From: Hyphococcus lacteus
Lineage (GTDB): Bacteria > Pseudomonadota > Alphaproteobacteria > Caulobacterales > Parvularculaceae
DNA: 64,000 nt
Assembly: GCF_041058985.1 (NCBI RefSeq)
Contig: NZ_JBEHZE010000001.1
Location: 372,001 to 436,000, forward strand
Direction of reading: 5' to 3'
How positions within the stretch are numbered: the first letter of the stretch is position 1; every line of letters starts with the position of its first letter. Of the stretch, positions 17,947 through 26,734 are shown in pieces. Both the position numbers and the translations under genes were made by a program. The notes under the pieces were generated by a model. It was not told the origin of the DNA and did not search any database. It was given only the letters and a program-made list of their open reading frames with translations.

Positions 17947-18525
17947 ATGGCAAAGCTTTATTTCAATTACGCTGCGATGAATGCCGGTAAATCGACGATG
18001 CTTTTGCAGGCAAGCTTTAATTATCGCGAACGCGGTATGGAGACGATAGAATTCACCGCGAAAATTGATGATCGCGTTGAAACCGGCGTTATTGCTTCGC
18101 GTATCGGGCTGCGTAAAGATGCCCATCTTTTTGATGCGCATACCAATTTATTTGATGTCGTGCAAAAAGAGAGCGCGGCCATGAAGGCGGCTTGTGTGTT
18201 TCTTGACGAGGCACAATTTTTGACAGCTACGCAAGTGATGCAACTTGCGCAAATTGTTGACGAACTGAAAATTCCAGTGATGTGCTATGGCTTGCGTACA
18301 GATTTCAGCGGTGATTTGTTTGAGGGCAGCGCACGTCTTTTGGCGATTGCCGACGAAATTCGAGAGTTAAAAACAATTTGCCGCTGCGGCAGCAAAGCAA
18401 CCATGAATTTACGAATTGACGCCGCCGGTAACGCAGTCACCAGCGGCGCAAAAATCGAAATTGGCGGAAATGACCGCTATGTCCCACTTTGCCGAAAGCA
18501 TTTCTACGAAGCGTTCAGCAAATAG
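17947..18525 (+). CDS. tdk: Thymidine kinase (type II)
   Basis: 192 residues; phosphorylates thymidine in the salvage pathway. The P-loop NAGKST is at residues 12-17, the catalytic glutamate is in FLDEAQF, and the lasso/thymidine-binding part reads CYGLRTDF. Zinc ligands are in CRCG and the C-terminal LCRKH. I start at ATG 17947 because MAKLYFNYAAMNAGKST is the standard family beginning; the frame extends upstream into dapF. It is one base from the dapF stop, so the two are one transcription unit. Confidence 0.93.
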   Translation: MAKLYFNYAAMNAGKSTMLLQASFNYRERGMETIEFTAKIDDRVETGVIASRIGLRKDAHLFDAHTNLFDVVQKESAAMKAACVFLDEAQFLTATQVMQLAQIVDELKIPVMCYGLRTDFSGDLFEGSARLLAIADEIRELKTICRCGSKATMNLRIDAAGNAVTSGAKIEIGGNDRYVPLCRKHFYEAFSK

Positions 18526-18529
18526 GGTT

Positions 18530-21340
18530 TTATCCGAACGCACCATAATGATTAGCGATGGCTTCGCTAAGCGTTCTTGAAGCCACGGAAATTTCGCGCA
18601 AGGGCCAGATAATTTCCCGATGGATTTCCGGATACGCCCCGCCCTCGGCATCTACATCCTCAACTTTTTCGTCCAGACCCGAGAACATAGTGCCACCCTT
18701 GCTATTCGCCGGGAAGATACGTCCCAAAAGATCTGCTGTTTCATCGATCCGTAGGTTCAACGTCATCTCGATCAGGTCGCGATGCTCCACATCATGCCGG
18801 CTAGAGAATGGTGGCGCGCTTGCGACCAACGACACGGCTTTTGCCATCAATGCCTGACGAACAGCGTGCAAAACACAAAGGCGATCTCGGTTTACCGGCT
18901 CGTCCCGAACACCCTTAAAATCAATGGCACTGATCATTGCATCAAAATGACGAAGATCACTAGCGACAAAATCTGCCAGATGATGGAATGCCCCCGATGT
19001 GCCACTATCTTCGAGCGCCATTTGCGTTGCCTCATAGGCATCCGCCGCTTTTCCAGCCCCGACACTAACGGCCATGGCAGACCAATAGCCCGGCGCATAA
19101 AGATCCGCATACGCACGTAATACCGAAAGATCAGTGAGGTCGCGCGCATGAGTGGCCATAGCCACCAAATCACGCATCCGAGGGGATCCATTTATCTGCT
19201 CAACAAATCGATCTGTCTCACGGCCAGCTGCTTTTCCGAATCCGCCTGATACATTCACCGGCGCACCGAGCTGTTGGAGTATTGCATTGTGGGGAATTGC
19301 ACGCAGCGCACTGAGATCAAACCCACCGCTCTGTGAACGTTTCGTTTGTCTCGACCCGGTTTTAAACAACAACCGAATTGCGAAGCCCGACAAGATTTTA
19401 CGATAGTCTTCGCGCTCAAACAGACCCTCTTGCCACGTCTTTAGCCCGCGATAGACATCCCACGAATAATTAATGTCACTATAAAATCGGTCTTCGTGAT
19501 CGCATACCAAAGGCGACATCGCATGCGCCCAAATCATAGACAGTGTTTGGGTCGCCAGTTCAGGCGTTTGAAAATGCGTATAGCCCTCACCGCCCTGAAA
19601 ACTACACTCCGTACGAAGACGTGTTTTTGCTTTCGCAAAGCGAGATCGAACCCACGGTGTCGTCAGATGATCAAGTCGGTTTTTGAATGAGCCCGGATGC
19701 GCGCCGCGCCCCATGGATTCTCCATGCGTATTGAAAACAAGCGCTTCAATGTTAGGAAGACCCGCCTCACCGAGCGCCCGCGCGAATAAAACCTGAAGGC
19801 GCTCAATAGCAAGATCGGCGGCACACTGGCCCATAAACCGACCTGAATCGGAAAACCCGAGCTGAATACTCATCACACTGCGGCCCGAAACGTAATCTCT
19901 ATATTCCGGCTCATGCAACAGGCGTTCAATGAAACGCCCCCCACTTTCGAGTGCTTGAGGCGTTTCAAAAAGCGGAGAAATATCGAGCTTTTTCTCAACC
20001 CCATAAAGGCGCGCAAGATAAACAGCACCCATGATTGTTGCTGGCGCTTCGCATTCCGCAATCAAAAAGCGAATGGGCGTATCTGCATCAATGTGCTTGA
20101 GTATTTGAGCACACAACATGAATTGCCGACGCGCCGTCATTTTCTCCAGGAAGACTGAGCCAAAATTTACCGCACGGCGCTGAGCCGCCATAGATTTTTT
20201 TGCGGCTACGCCGAGTGCAGAACGCCCCAGAAACCCAGTATCTGGATCAAGCCCTAAATCCGCGCGAAGTGCCGACCGAACCTGAGCCGAGTTCACCCGT
20301 AAATGAATGCGCGCAAGGCCCAAACCATAGGCCTCCATCTCGCCACGCAACAAAATAAGGTCGGCTTTGCGTTCATCCGTTTCGCTGGCATCAATTTCTT
20401 TGGTCAACGCCTCGATTGCAGGCGTAAGCGATATCAACCGGGCTGGGTTCTCATCCGTCAAAAGGTTTGCGGCTTGAACGACAACGTCGGGATCTTCAAG
20501 ATTTCCGGAAAATGCTTCGGCCTGCTTTTCCGCCAACGTCGCCGCTGCCTTAAACTGGCTGAGTAGCTCACCTAAAGATTGAGATGGCGCATCACCTTGA
20601 ATTTTTTGGAGTACAGTTACGTAACGCTGAAGTTGTTTTGCCTTCTCATCAACACGTATACGGATTGATTCGCCCCAGTGAATATCGGTGCGACCATCAA
20701 GATCATACCCAACCCAGCTTGCAAGGCTTAATGGCTCGAGATGTAAAGTTGTCCATTGCTCGGGAAAATATTGTCGCGCAGCATCAAGAATAGCTTTGTT
20801 GATCCGCGTTACAGCCTCTTGTGCGTGAGCAACCGCCTTGCGGACTTCATCATGCTCATAACGCAGGGTGATTTTATCATCGCTGCTTTCCAACTGCGCG
20901 AGCGTCTGTCGCCAGCTCGCTTTTTCAGCTTCACCACCTTTAACGGGATAAGCCGCAAGAACATCACGTTTCGCAGCATTAAGCGCAAACGTAGGGTGTG
21001 CAGTAAAAACAATTCCTTCGGGGGCCCCTTCGACCGCACCTCGGAAGGTCTCAAACCCTTCTTTTGCGAGTCGCGTGAGCGTTTCATCTAGCGTGATGTC
21101 ACTGCCGTCGCGGCGCGCATGAAATGCCTCTGCGCGGTCTTCAAAGGATCGATCATTTAACTCGCTCACAATCGCAGCCAAGCTTCCAATCGATACTTCC
21201 GTGGACTCAAGCCCTAAGAAAAGGGACGATGCAAGGCGCGAGACAGGGTTTAAATGTGGGTCATGCTCGCTTTCACCGGAGAAACGGCGAAACTCAGACA
21301 GCAGGCGGTCAACATTTTTAGCAACTGGTTGGTCGTTCAT
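18530..21340 (-). CDS. ppc: Divergent phosphoenolpyruvate carboxylase-like protein
   Basis: 936 residues, the length of PEP carboxylase, which carboxylates PEP to oxaloacetate. TAHPT (113-117) with the essential histidine is kept, as are SDS (497-499) and R545. Other catalytic landmarks differ: the FHGRGGSIGRGG loop reads FNTHGESMGRGAHP (536-549), so the His and Arg used for catalysis in E. coli become N537 and H539. The lysine after SDS is R501, the QGEMIR loop reads QGGEGYTHF (582-590), and the C-terminus lacks QNTG. The frame is intact and the start has AGGGA upstream. It may be a diverged but active anaplerotic enzyme or a paralogue with another role. It is convergent with tdk. Confidence 0.78.
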   Translation of the reverse strand: MNDQPVAKNVDRLLSEFRRFSGESEHDPHLNPVSRLASSLFLGLESTEVSIGSLAAIVSELNDRSFEDRAEAFHARRDGSDITLDETLTRLAKEGFETFRGAVEGAPEGIVFTAHPTFALNAAKRDVLAAYPVKGGEAEKASWRQTLAQLESSDDKITLRYEHDEVRKAVAHAQEAVTRINKAILDAARQYFPEQWTTLHLEPLSLASWVGYDLDGRTDIHWGESIRIRVDEKAKQLQRYVTVLQKIQGDAPSQSLGELLSQFKAAATLAEKQAEAFSGNLEDPDVVVQAANLLTDENPARLISLTPAIEALTKEIDASETDERKADLILLRGEMEAYGLGLARIHLRVNSAQVRSALRADLGLDPDTGFLGRSALGVAAKKSMAAQRRAVNFGSVFLEKMTARRQFMLCAQILKHIDADTPIRFLIAECEAPATIMGAVYLARLYGVEKKLDISPLFETPQALESGGRFIERLLHEPEYRDYVSGRSVMSIQLGFSDSGRFMGQCAADLAIERLQVLFARALGEAGLPNIEALVFNTHGESMGRGAHPGSFKNRLDHLTTPWVRSRFAKAKTRLRTECSFQGGEGYTHFQTPELATQTLSMIWAHAMSPLVCDHEDRFYSDINYSWDVYRGLKTWQEGLFEREDYRKILSGFAIRLLFKTGSRQTKRSQSGGFDLSALRAIPHNAILQQLGAPVNVSGGFGKAAGRETDRFVEQINGSPRMRDLVAMATHARDLTDLSVLRAYADLYAPGYWSAMAVSVGAGKAADAYEATQMALEDSGTSGAFHHLADFVASDLRHFDAMISAIDFKGVRDEPVNRDRLCVLHAVRQALMAKAVSLVASAPPFSSRHDVEHRDLIEMTLNLRIDETADLLGRIFPANSKGGTMFSGLDEKVEDVDAEGGAYPEIHREIIWPLREISVASRTLSEAIANHYGAFG

Positions 21341-21534
21341 TCATCTTCCCTTGGCAGGCCGAATTGTGTGGCGCAACATAAACACACTGCTTGGCGCAAG
21401 CCACTGGCCACGGGGAAGAATTTTAATTCAGGGCTATTTTCTAGCGCTAACCAGCGCGCACAAATGATTGCACGCGACTTTATGCTACTGCGCTAGCCTA
21501 ATTTTACTACAAGTTGATTAGCAACGGCTAGAGA

Positions 21535-21556
21535 ACGGTTTTCGGTCTGAAACCGT
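21535..21556 (-). repeat. Inverted repeat between ppc-like gene and IclR regulator
   Basis: ACGGTTT (21535-21541) pairs with AAACCGT (21550-21556), 8-base loop, 13 bases past the IclR stop on the minus strand. No T-run, so at best a weak terminator or mRNA 3' structure. The rest of 21341-21569 shows nothing I can name. Confidence 0.35.
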
Positions 21557-21569
21557 CACCCAAGAGAGA

Positions 21570-22340
21570 TTAAAGACAGGACGAAATTTGTTTCGAGGTC
21601 CTTTGCAATACGCCTAGAATTTCTTTTTCCATGAAGTCTAAAGAAATTCGCGAAGCCGGACAGCACACATTCAAAGCGGCAATAACTTTACTTCCACCTC
21701 GGCAGATCGGCACAGAAATAGAGCGCAGCCCCGGCTCCATTTCCTGATCGACCATGCTGTAACCGTCGCTTCTTACCTTTTTAACCGCGTCACGTAGCTT
21801 CTCTTTGGACGTAATCGTCGTTGGGGTATGCAGTTCCATCTGAACTTCATTGAGATATTGCTCAAAGGCTTTGTCACTCTCGCCCGCCAAAAGCACCCTG
21901 CCCGTCGAGGTACCGTAAGCCGGGCCACGATTACCGACCGTAATCCCGACACTGATGCGGCGATCTACTGTCGCACGCGCAATATAGATAACGTCATGGC
22001 CGGTCAAAACCGCTACAAAAACGGACTCGTTCAGCTCTTTGGACATATCATTGATAATCGGCTGAATAACTTCGAGCATGTTCATTGATGACAAAGCTGA
22101 ATAACCGAGTTCAAGAATTTTGGGTTTGAGATTAAAGAAATTGCCTTCTTTCTCTGCGTACCCTTCGTGAACCAGCGTCAATAAAAAGCGTCGCGCAGAC
22201 GCACGGGTCATACCCGTTGCCTCAGCAATGTTGGTTAGAGTCATCTGCGGGCGATCCCGTTTGAATGCCCGTATAACCTCTAGCCCTCGCGCCAACGAAT
22301 TTACGTAGTCACGCTCGTTAATCTCTATATCTTCTTTCAC
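21570..22340 (-). CDS. IclR-family transcriptional regulator (PcaR/PcaU-like)
   Basis: 256 residues. N-terminal winged helix-turn-helix at ~12-75 (DYVNSLARGLEVIRAF, then LTNIAEATGMTRASARRFL) and a C-terminal effector-binding GAF-like domain ~85-250 (VTVGNRGPAYGTSTGRVLLAG, SMVDQEMEPGLRSISVPI). The DYVNSLARGL beginning is typical of the PcaR/PcaU/PobR branch that responds to aromatic acids, so it could control the 3-oxoadipate genes far downstream at 55-60 kb. By position it could also be the last gene of the peptidase block. Which is right cannot be read from sequence. Confidence 0.85.
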   Translation of the reverse strand: MKEDIEINERDYVNSLARGLEVIRAFKRDRPQMTLTNIAEATGMTRASARRFLLTLVHEGYAEKEGNFFNLKPKILELGYSALSSMNMLEVIQPIINDMSKELNESVFVAVLTGHDVIYIARATVDRRISVGITVGNRGPAYGTSTGRVLLAGESDKAFEQYLNEVQMELHTPTTITSKEKLRDAVKKVRSDGYSMVDQEMEPGLRSISVPICRGGSKVIAALNVCCPASRISLDFMEKEILGVLQRTSKQISSCL

Positions 22341-22667
22341 GCGCCCGGTCCCCGCATCGGTTCAACATCCAGACAATCCACCCGGTTCATTTATCACCGT
22401 GCTGCTGTCCATTTTGGGTTCACTATAAAAACCATCGCCGCCCATGCCAAGCGCTTGCACCCTATACGTTTAGCCCCATCAAGAACCCAATAGCGATAAA
22501 CGTTCTCTAGCCTTATCAAGCGGCGTAGAACTGGAAAAATCATCGACACGAGTGGACCCGGCAAGCACTTACCACAGACTAAGCCGAACCCGCCCATGAA
22601 ATCGATGGAGCATTGAGGTTATCGTTACTCTTTTTCACCCTATTTCTATTTTTACTTCGTTTACAGA
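22341..22667. other. Intergenic region without a supported gene
   Basis: 327 bases between the IclR start and the end of the first M24 peptidase. Short frames exist but lack a ribosome-binding site and plausible composition. I see no terminator with a T-run; a promoter for iclR is expected here but I could not place one confidently. Confidence 0.5.
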
Positions 22668-24014
22668 TTATGGACGGCGAGGAATCAGATGTAGCTCGGT
22701 TTGGCGCCCATCAATATAGCTGAAATTCGCGCCGTCATAAAAGCCATCAACTTCTAGCATGAACCGAACCTCCTGATTGTTCCACTCAGGAACTTTCGAG
22801 ATCGCATTCAGCTCAATCGAATAGGCTGTATTCGGCCGCATCAAATAATCGCCATTTACCGGCGAACCGTTTTGTTGCTCCCAAGACCCAATCGTCGGTC
22901 CCGCACCATGGCCGTGATAACCAATCGGATGGGTATAGATCGTTGGGTTAAGGCCGCGTCTGATCGCTTTTTTACGCGCGGCAAAGAGAATGTTGTTTCC
23001 GCTTACGCCGGTTTTAAATTCTGACGTCAATGCATCCTGCACGCCATTCGCATCGCTGAGACCGTTGCGAAGGCCCTTGGGCGCGGCAGTTTCGCCGGGC
23101 TTTAATACATAAGCCATTTGCTGCGTGTCAGTTTTCAGCCCCATATAACTCATACAGAAATCTACATGAAGCAAATCGCCAGGCATGATCGTTTGACCAT
23201 TTTCGAGGACCATACTGTCAATTGCGAAAGTATCCATATCATTACGCTGCACACTGACACTTGGTTGGCACCATGGTTCAACGTCAAGTTCGGCCAAGCG
23301 CTCCCGATACCACCAGACGACTTGTGATGTCGTGGTCACACCCGGCGTAATAACCGCCTCAGACAGCCCCTCTTCAACAATTGAGTGCGCGACACGCATA
23401 ATGGTCTGGTAGGTGTTCATCTCGGATTGTATACGCGTCTCCAACCAGCCAACCGCAAGCGCGTCATGGCTGACGATTCGCTCTGAAAGTTCAGGGCCTA
23501 TAGCTTTTCGAAATTGGCGATCTTGACTAACAGAAAGCCCATCCGCCAACGCAAAATAGTCTGATATATTCAAGGCAATATTTTTTGGGTTCCGCTCACG
23601 GATAATTTCTTCAACGCGCGCCCATTGATCAGGCTGTTCATCTGGGTTCCAAGCTGACGGGAAAACATCCCCAACAGGATAGCGAGCAACAGCAAGACGT
23701 TCGACAGTTTGACCATTGTCAGAGAAAATCAGCACCATTCGACGACGCGCGGACATCCACGTGGCTGGCAGCATCGTTTTAAGAACAGGGTCTTCGTTAT
23801 ATTCTCGAGCGATTAACACCCACATATCGACGCCGTTTTCGCGCATTAACGCTGGAACCACAGTATCAAGACGTTCTTTTAACCACCGGTCCTGAATTTC
23901 TGCCCGTTGTTGCAACGACACCATACCCGGTGTTGGCAGTTCATTTTGTTGCGCAATAGCGAGCGATGATGACGCAACAACCGCAGCCAAAAACGACGAA
24001 ACGACTTTTTTCAT
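22668..24014 (-). CDS. Secreted M24-family metallopeptidase A (Xaa-Pro aminopeptidase-like)
   Basis: 448 residues with a Sec signal peptide (MKKVVSSFLAAVVASSSLAIAQ). The N-terminal creatinase-like domain (MRENGVDMWVLIAREYNEDP) is followed by the pita-bread catalytic domain. Metal-ligand candidates are the two Asp in VDFCMSYMGLKTD, His in HPIGYHGHGAG, Glu in SIELNA and Glu in MLEVDGF, so all five M24 ligands seem present. The glycine of the usual DFG is replaced by Cys. I chose ATG 24014 because AGGAA precedes it and the signal peptide then begins correctly. It is a close paralogue of the next gene (24078-25439) and the last peptidase in the block. Confidence 0.85.
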   Translation of the reverse strand: MKKVVSSFLAAVVASSSLAIAQQNELPTPGMVSLQQRAEIQDRWLKERLDTVVPALMRENGVDMWVLIAREYNEDPVLKTMLPATWMSARRRMVLIFSDNGQTVERLAVARYPVGDVFPSAWNPDEQPDQWARVEEIIRERNPKNIALNISDYFALADGLSVSQDRQFRKAIGPELSERIVSHDALAVGWLETRIQSEMNTYQTIMRVAHSIVEEGLSEAVITPGVTTTSQVVWWYRERLAELDVEPWCQPSVSVQRNDMDTFAIDSMVLENGQTIMPGDLLHVDFCMSYMGLKTDTQQMAYVLKPGETAAPKGLRNGLSDANGVQDALTSEFKTGVSGNNILFAARKKAIRRGLNPTIYTHPIGYHGHGAGPTIGSWEQQNGSPVNGDYLMRPNTAYSIELNAISKVPEWNNQEVRFMLEVDGFYDGANFSYIDGRQTELHLIPRRP

Positions 24015-24077
24015 TTTGTTCCTATTCCTTATTCGAACCGCGATATCCAACGGAAGTTGGCGAAGGTAGTTTTTCCA

Positions 24078-25439
24078 TTACTCAGCTTTGATCAAGTGAA
24101 ACTTCGTCTGGCGACCGTCCACATAACGTACTTTTTTACCGTCAAAAAAGGCGTCTTCTTCCGACTTGAAATCGACATCCTGATTATTCCATTCAGGAAC
24201 TTTTTTCGTCGCTTTCAGCTCGATTGACCAAGCGGTGTTTGCATATACCGGATACTCGCCGCGCGGCACCATGGTTTGATTTTCGGAAAGACCGATGGAG
24301 CTACCGGCACCATGACCGTGATAACCAATCGGATGGGTGTAAATTGTCGGACGAAGGCCCTGCGCAATAGCTTTTTCACGCGCGAGGCGAAGAATTTCAT
24401 TCCCCGTGCGGCCATCTTTGTATGACGACGTCAATGCATCCTGAACTGCATTATTTTCTGCCAGACCTGCCTTCAATCCTTCGGGAGCATCGGTTTCACC
24501 GTCGCGCAGAACATAGGCAACATGCTGTGTGTCAGTGCTATAGCCGTTATAGACGATACCAAAGTCTACCCGCAGCATATCGCCTTTTTCGATCACTGCT
24601 GGTTTCCCGCGCATGACACCTTCGACACCCTTGCGGGTAACCTCAACCGAAGGATGGAACCACGACCCCAAACCGAGATCATTGACCCGTTGACGATACC
24701 ACCAGACCAGATCTTCATTCGTCGTGATACCGGGCTTCACGACTTTTCCGGAAAATCCTTCGCCAATGATAGCATGGGCAACACGGACCATTTCCTGATA
24801 GCGCTCCATCTCTGATGGGGTGCGTGTCTCAAGCCACCCAACGGCCAGTGGATAAGCAGAAACCACACGACTATCCATGCCCGACGGTAGTGATGACATA
24901 AACCCAATATACTGGGAGTGGGTCAGGCCATCAGCAAAGGCCGTTAATTCTGACGTATTGATCGCGATTTTGTTCGGATCACGCTCAGCAATAATTTCCG
25001 TAAGTTGGTCCCACTGGTTTGGATATTTATCCATATCCCAGGCCGCTTCAAACATGCCATTCATGCCATGCTTGCTCACCACCAAACGCTCAATCGGTTT
25101 GCCTTTACCCGGATCAAACAGCACCAGAATCGTCCGGCGGCGGGCGCGCATATTCTTTGCGTCGAGCATTGTCGTGATGACAGGGTCTTCGTTATATTCA
25201 CGCGCAATAATGACCCACATATCGATGCCATTGTCGCGCATCAATTTCGGCAAAACGGTTTCAAATCGCTCAATCAGCGCTTCATCGTGGATTTTTGCCT
25301 GTTCTCGCAATGATAGAATCTCGGGTAGTGCCGGGCTCATGGATTCTTCTGATTGCAGTGGCTCGGCAGCAATAACAGGTGACACCGCAACTGACATGAA
25401 TAGGCATGCGAGAACGCTATTTTTAAAACGGGCTGACAT
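24078..25439 (-). CDS. Secreted M24-family metallopeptidase B (paralogue of A)
   Basis: 453 residues, signal peptide ~1-24 ending near VIAA. Same architecture as peptidase A: the N-terminal domain begins LREQAKIHDEALIERFETVLPKL and contains IDMWVIIAREYNEDP; the catalytic domain has VDFGIVYNGYSTDTQ, HPIGYHGHGAG, SIELKATK and a final EEDAFFDG. All five metal ligands can be placed. It shares long stretches with A (for example HPIGYHGHGAG and KVPEWNNQ), so the two arose by tandem duplication. AGAGG precedes the start. Probably a periplasmic proline-specific aminopeptidase or dipeptidase. Confidence 0.86.
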   Translation of the reverse strand: MSARFKNSVLACLFMSVAVSPVIAAEPLQSEESMSPALPEILSLREQAKIHDEALIERFETVLPKLMRDNGIDMWVIIAREYNEDPVITTMLDAKNMRARRRTILVLFDPGKGKPIERLVVSKHGMNGMFEAAWDMDKYPNQWDQLTEIIAERDPNKIAINTSELTAFADGLTHSQYIGFMSSLPSGMDSRVVSAYPLAVGWLETRTPSEMERYQEMVRVAHAIIGEGFSGKVVKPGITTNEDLVWWYRQRVNDLGLGSWFHPSVEVTRKGVEGVMRGKPAVIEKGDMLRVDFGIVYNGYSTDTQHVAYVLRDGETDAPEGLKAGLAENNAVQDALTSSYKDGRTGNEILRLAREKAIAQGLRPTIYTHPIGYHGHGAGSSIGLSENQTMVPRGEYPVYANTAWSIELKATKKVPEWNNQDVDFKSEEDAFFDGKKVRYVDGRQTKFHLIKAE

Positions 25440-25459
25440 GTAAACCTCTTTCGCTGAAA

Positions 25460-26734
25460 TTAATCAAATGGGCGATGGATAGATGCGGGTGGCGTGGAAA
25501 ACCACTTAGGGCCGGCATCGGTCATGTAAATACAATCTTCGATACGCACACCATATTTACCCGGCATATAAATGCCTGGCTCGTTCGACAAACACATGCC
25601 CGGTGCCAAAGGCATGGTTTCATTAGAAACGAAATTAATCGGTTCGTGAACATCAAGACCGATACCGTGGCCGGTGCGATGTGACAGCCCGGGCAATTGA
25701 TAGCCGGGACCATAACCGAGCGATTCGTAATATCGTCTAACCGCTTTATCGACCTGCCCTGCCGGGGTTCCGACCTGCGCCATTTCAAAGGCAATATCTT
25801 GTCCGCGCCGGACTTGGTTCCAGACGCGGATTTGTTCCGTATTCGGCTCACCAAATACGAATGTACGAGAAATGTCGGAGCGATACCCGTGAATATTGCA
25901 GCCAAAGTCCAATAGAATTACCGAACCTTCTTCGATATATTCGGGGATCGTTGATCCGTGTGGTAACGCACTCCCCTTACCGACTTGCGCGCCGCCAGAG
26001 GGCCCACTGCCGCCGAATTTGGCTTGGGTCTGATACATCAGATTTTGTAAATCTTCCCGGCCCATACCTTTTTCGATACGCGGATATACGTCACGATAAG
26101 CGGCAATCGTCACATCTGACGCAATTTGCATCAGCTCTAGCTCTGCCGGTGATTTTATCAACCGGCAACCATTTACCACGTCCCGCGCCGTTACCAGTTT
26201 CGCGCGCGGCGCTTCACGATTAATGCCATCAACAATAAAGTGTCGAACCGCTTCATCAATCGCGATTTTTTTGGTGTGAATGCGCTTTTCTTTCATCCAT
26301 TGCGCAACCAACGCAAACGGATCCTCATGCTCTTCCCATGTGCGCACGTCGCCCGAGACCTTCATGACTTCACGAAGGCGGCTTTCTTCAAAGCCCGGGG
26401 TTACAAAAAAGATTTCGCCCTCGGCGGGAATGATCGCCGCCGTCAAACGCTCGCTAAGCCACCAATGAACACCCGTAAAATAGATCAGGCTGGACCCCGG
26501 CTCGATCAGGGTCGCTGCAATTCCCTGATCGCGCATTATGCGTTGTGCTTTTTCAATTCGCGCATTGCGCTCAGCTTCGCTAATCGGTGCCGCATTGCGA
26601 GCGCGCGTGATTACCGGATGCGATGGCTCAGCTTTTTGCGCATTCGCATTCTTTTTCATGCCAGCGATAAGCCCAGCCCCGATTGCGATCATGCCACCCG
26701 TACGAAGAAACTTCCGTCTATCCGCACGCAACAT
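25460..26734 (-). CDS. Tat-exported M24 peptidase (Xaa-Pro dipeptidase/aminopeptidase type)
   Basis: 424 residues. The N-terminus has a twin-arginine signal (DRRKFLR at ~5-11 and a hydrophobic stretch to ~25), so it is exported folded, probably with metals bound. The catalytic domain is a canonical M24: LLDFGCNIHGYRSDISR (two Asp), HRTGHGIGLDVHE (His), NEPGIYMPGKYGVRIED (two Glu). It is more conventional than peptidases A and B, which use a different His motif and the Sec route. Its ATG shares one base with the TAA of the upstream M20 gene (TAATG), showing translational coupling; peptidase B starts 20 bases downstream. Confidence 0.9.
   Translation of the reverse strand: MLRADRRKFLRTGGMIAIGAGLIAGMKKNANAQKAEPSHPVITRARNAAPISEAERNARIEKAQRIMRDQGIAATLIEPGSSLIYFTGVHWWLSERLTAAIIPAEGEIFFVTPGFEESRLREVMKVSGDVRTWEEHEDPFALVAQWMKEKRIHTKKIAIDEAVRHFIVDGINREAPRAKLVTARDVVNGCRLIKSPAELELMQIASDVTIAAYRDVYPRIEKGMGREDLQNLMYQTQAKFGGSGPSGGAQVGKGSALPHGSTIPEYIEEGSVILLDFGCNIHGYRSDISRTFVFGEPNTEQIRVWNQVRRGQDIAFEMAQVGTPAGQVDKAVRRYYESLGYGPGYQLPGLSHRTGHGIGLDVHEPINFVSNETMPLAPGMCLSNEPGIYMPGKYGVRIEDCIYMTDAGPKWFSTPPASIHRPFD

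Noticed and set aside
22394..22597. Short minus-strand frame between iclR and peptidase A
   Set aside because: No start signal and composition unlike a protein; sits where a promoter is expected.
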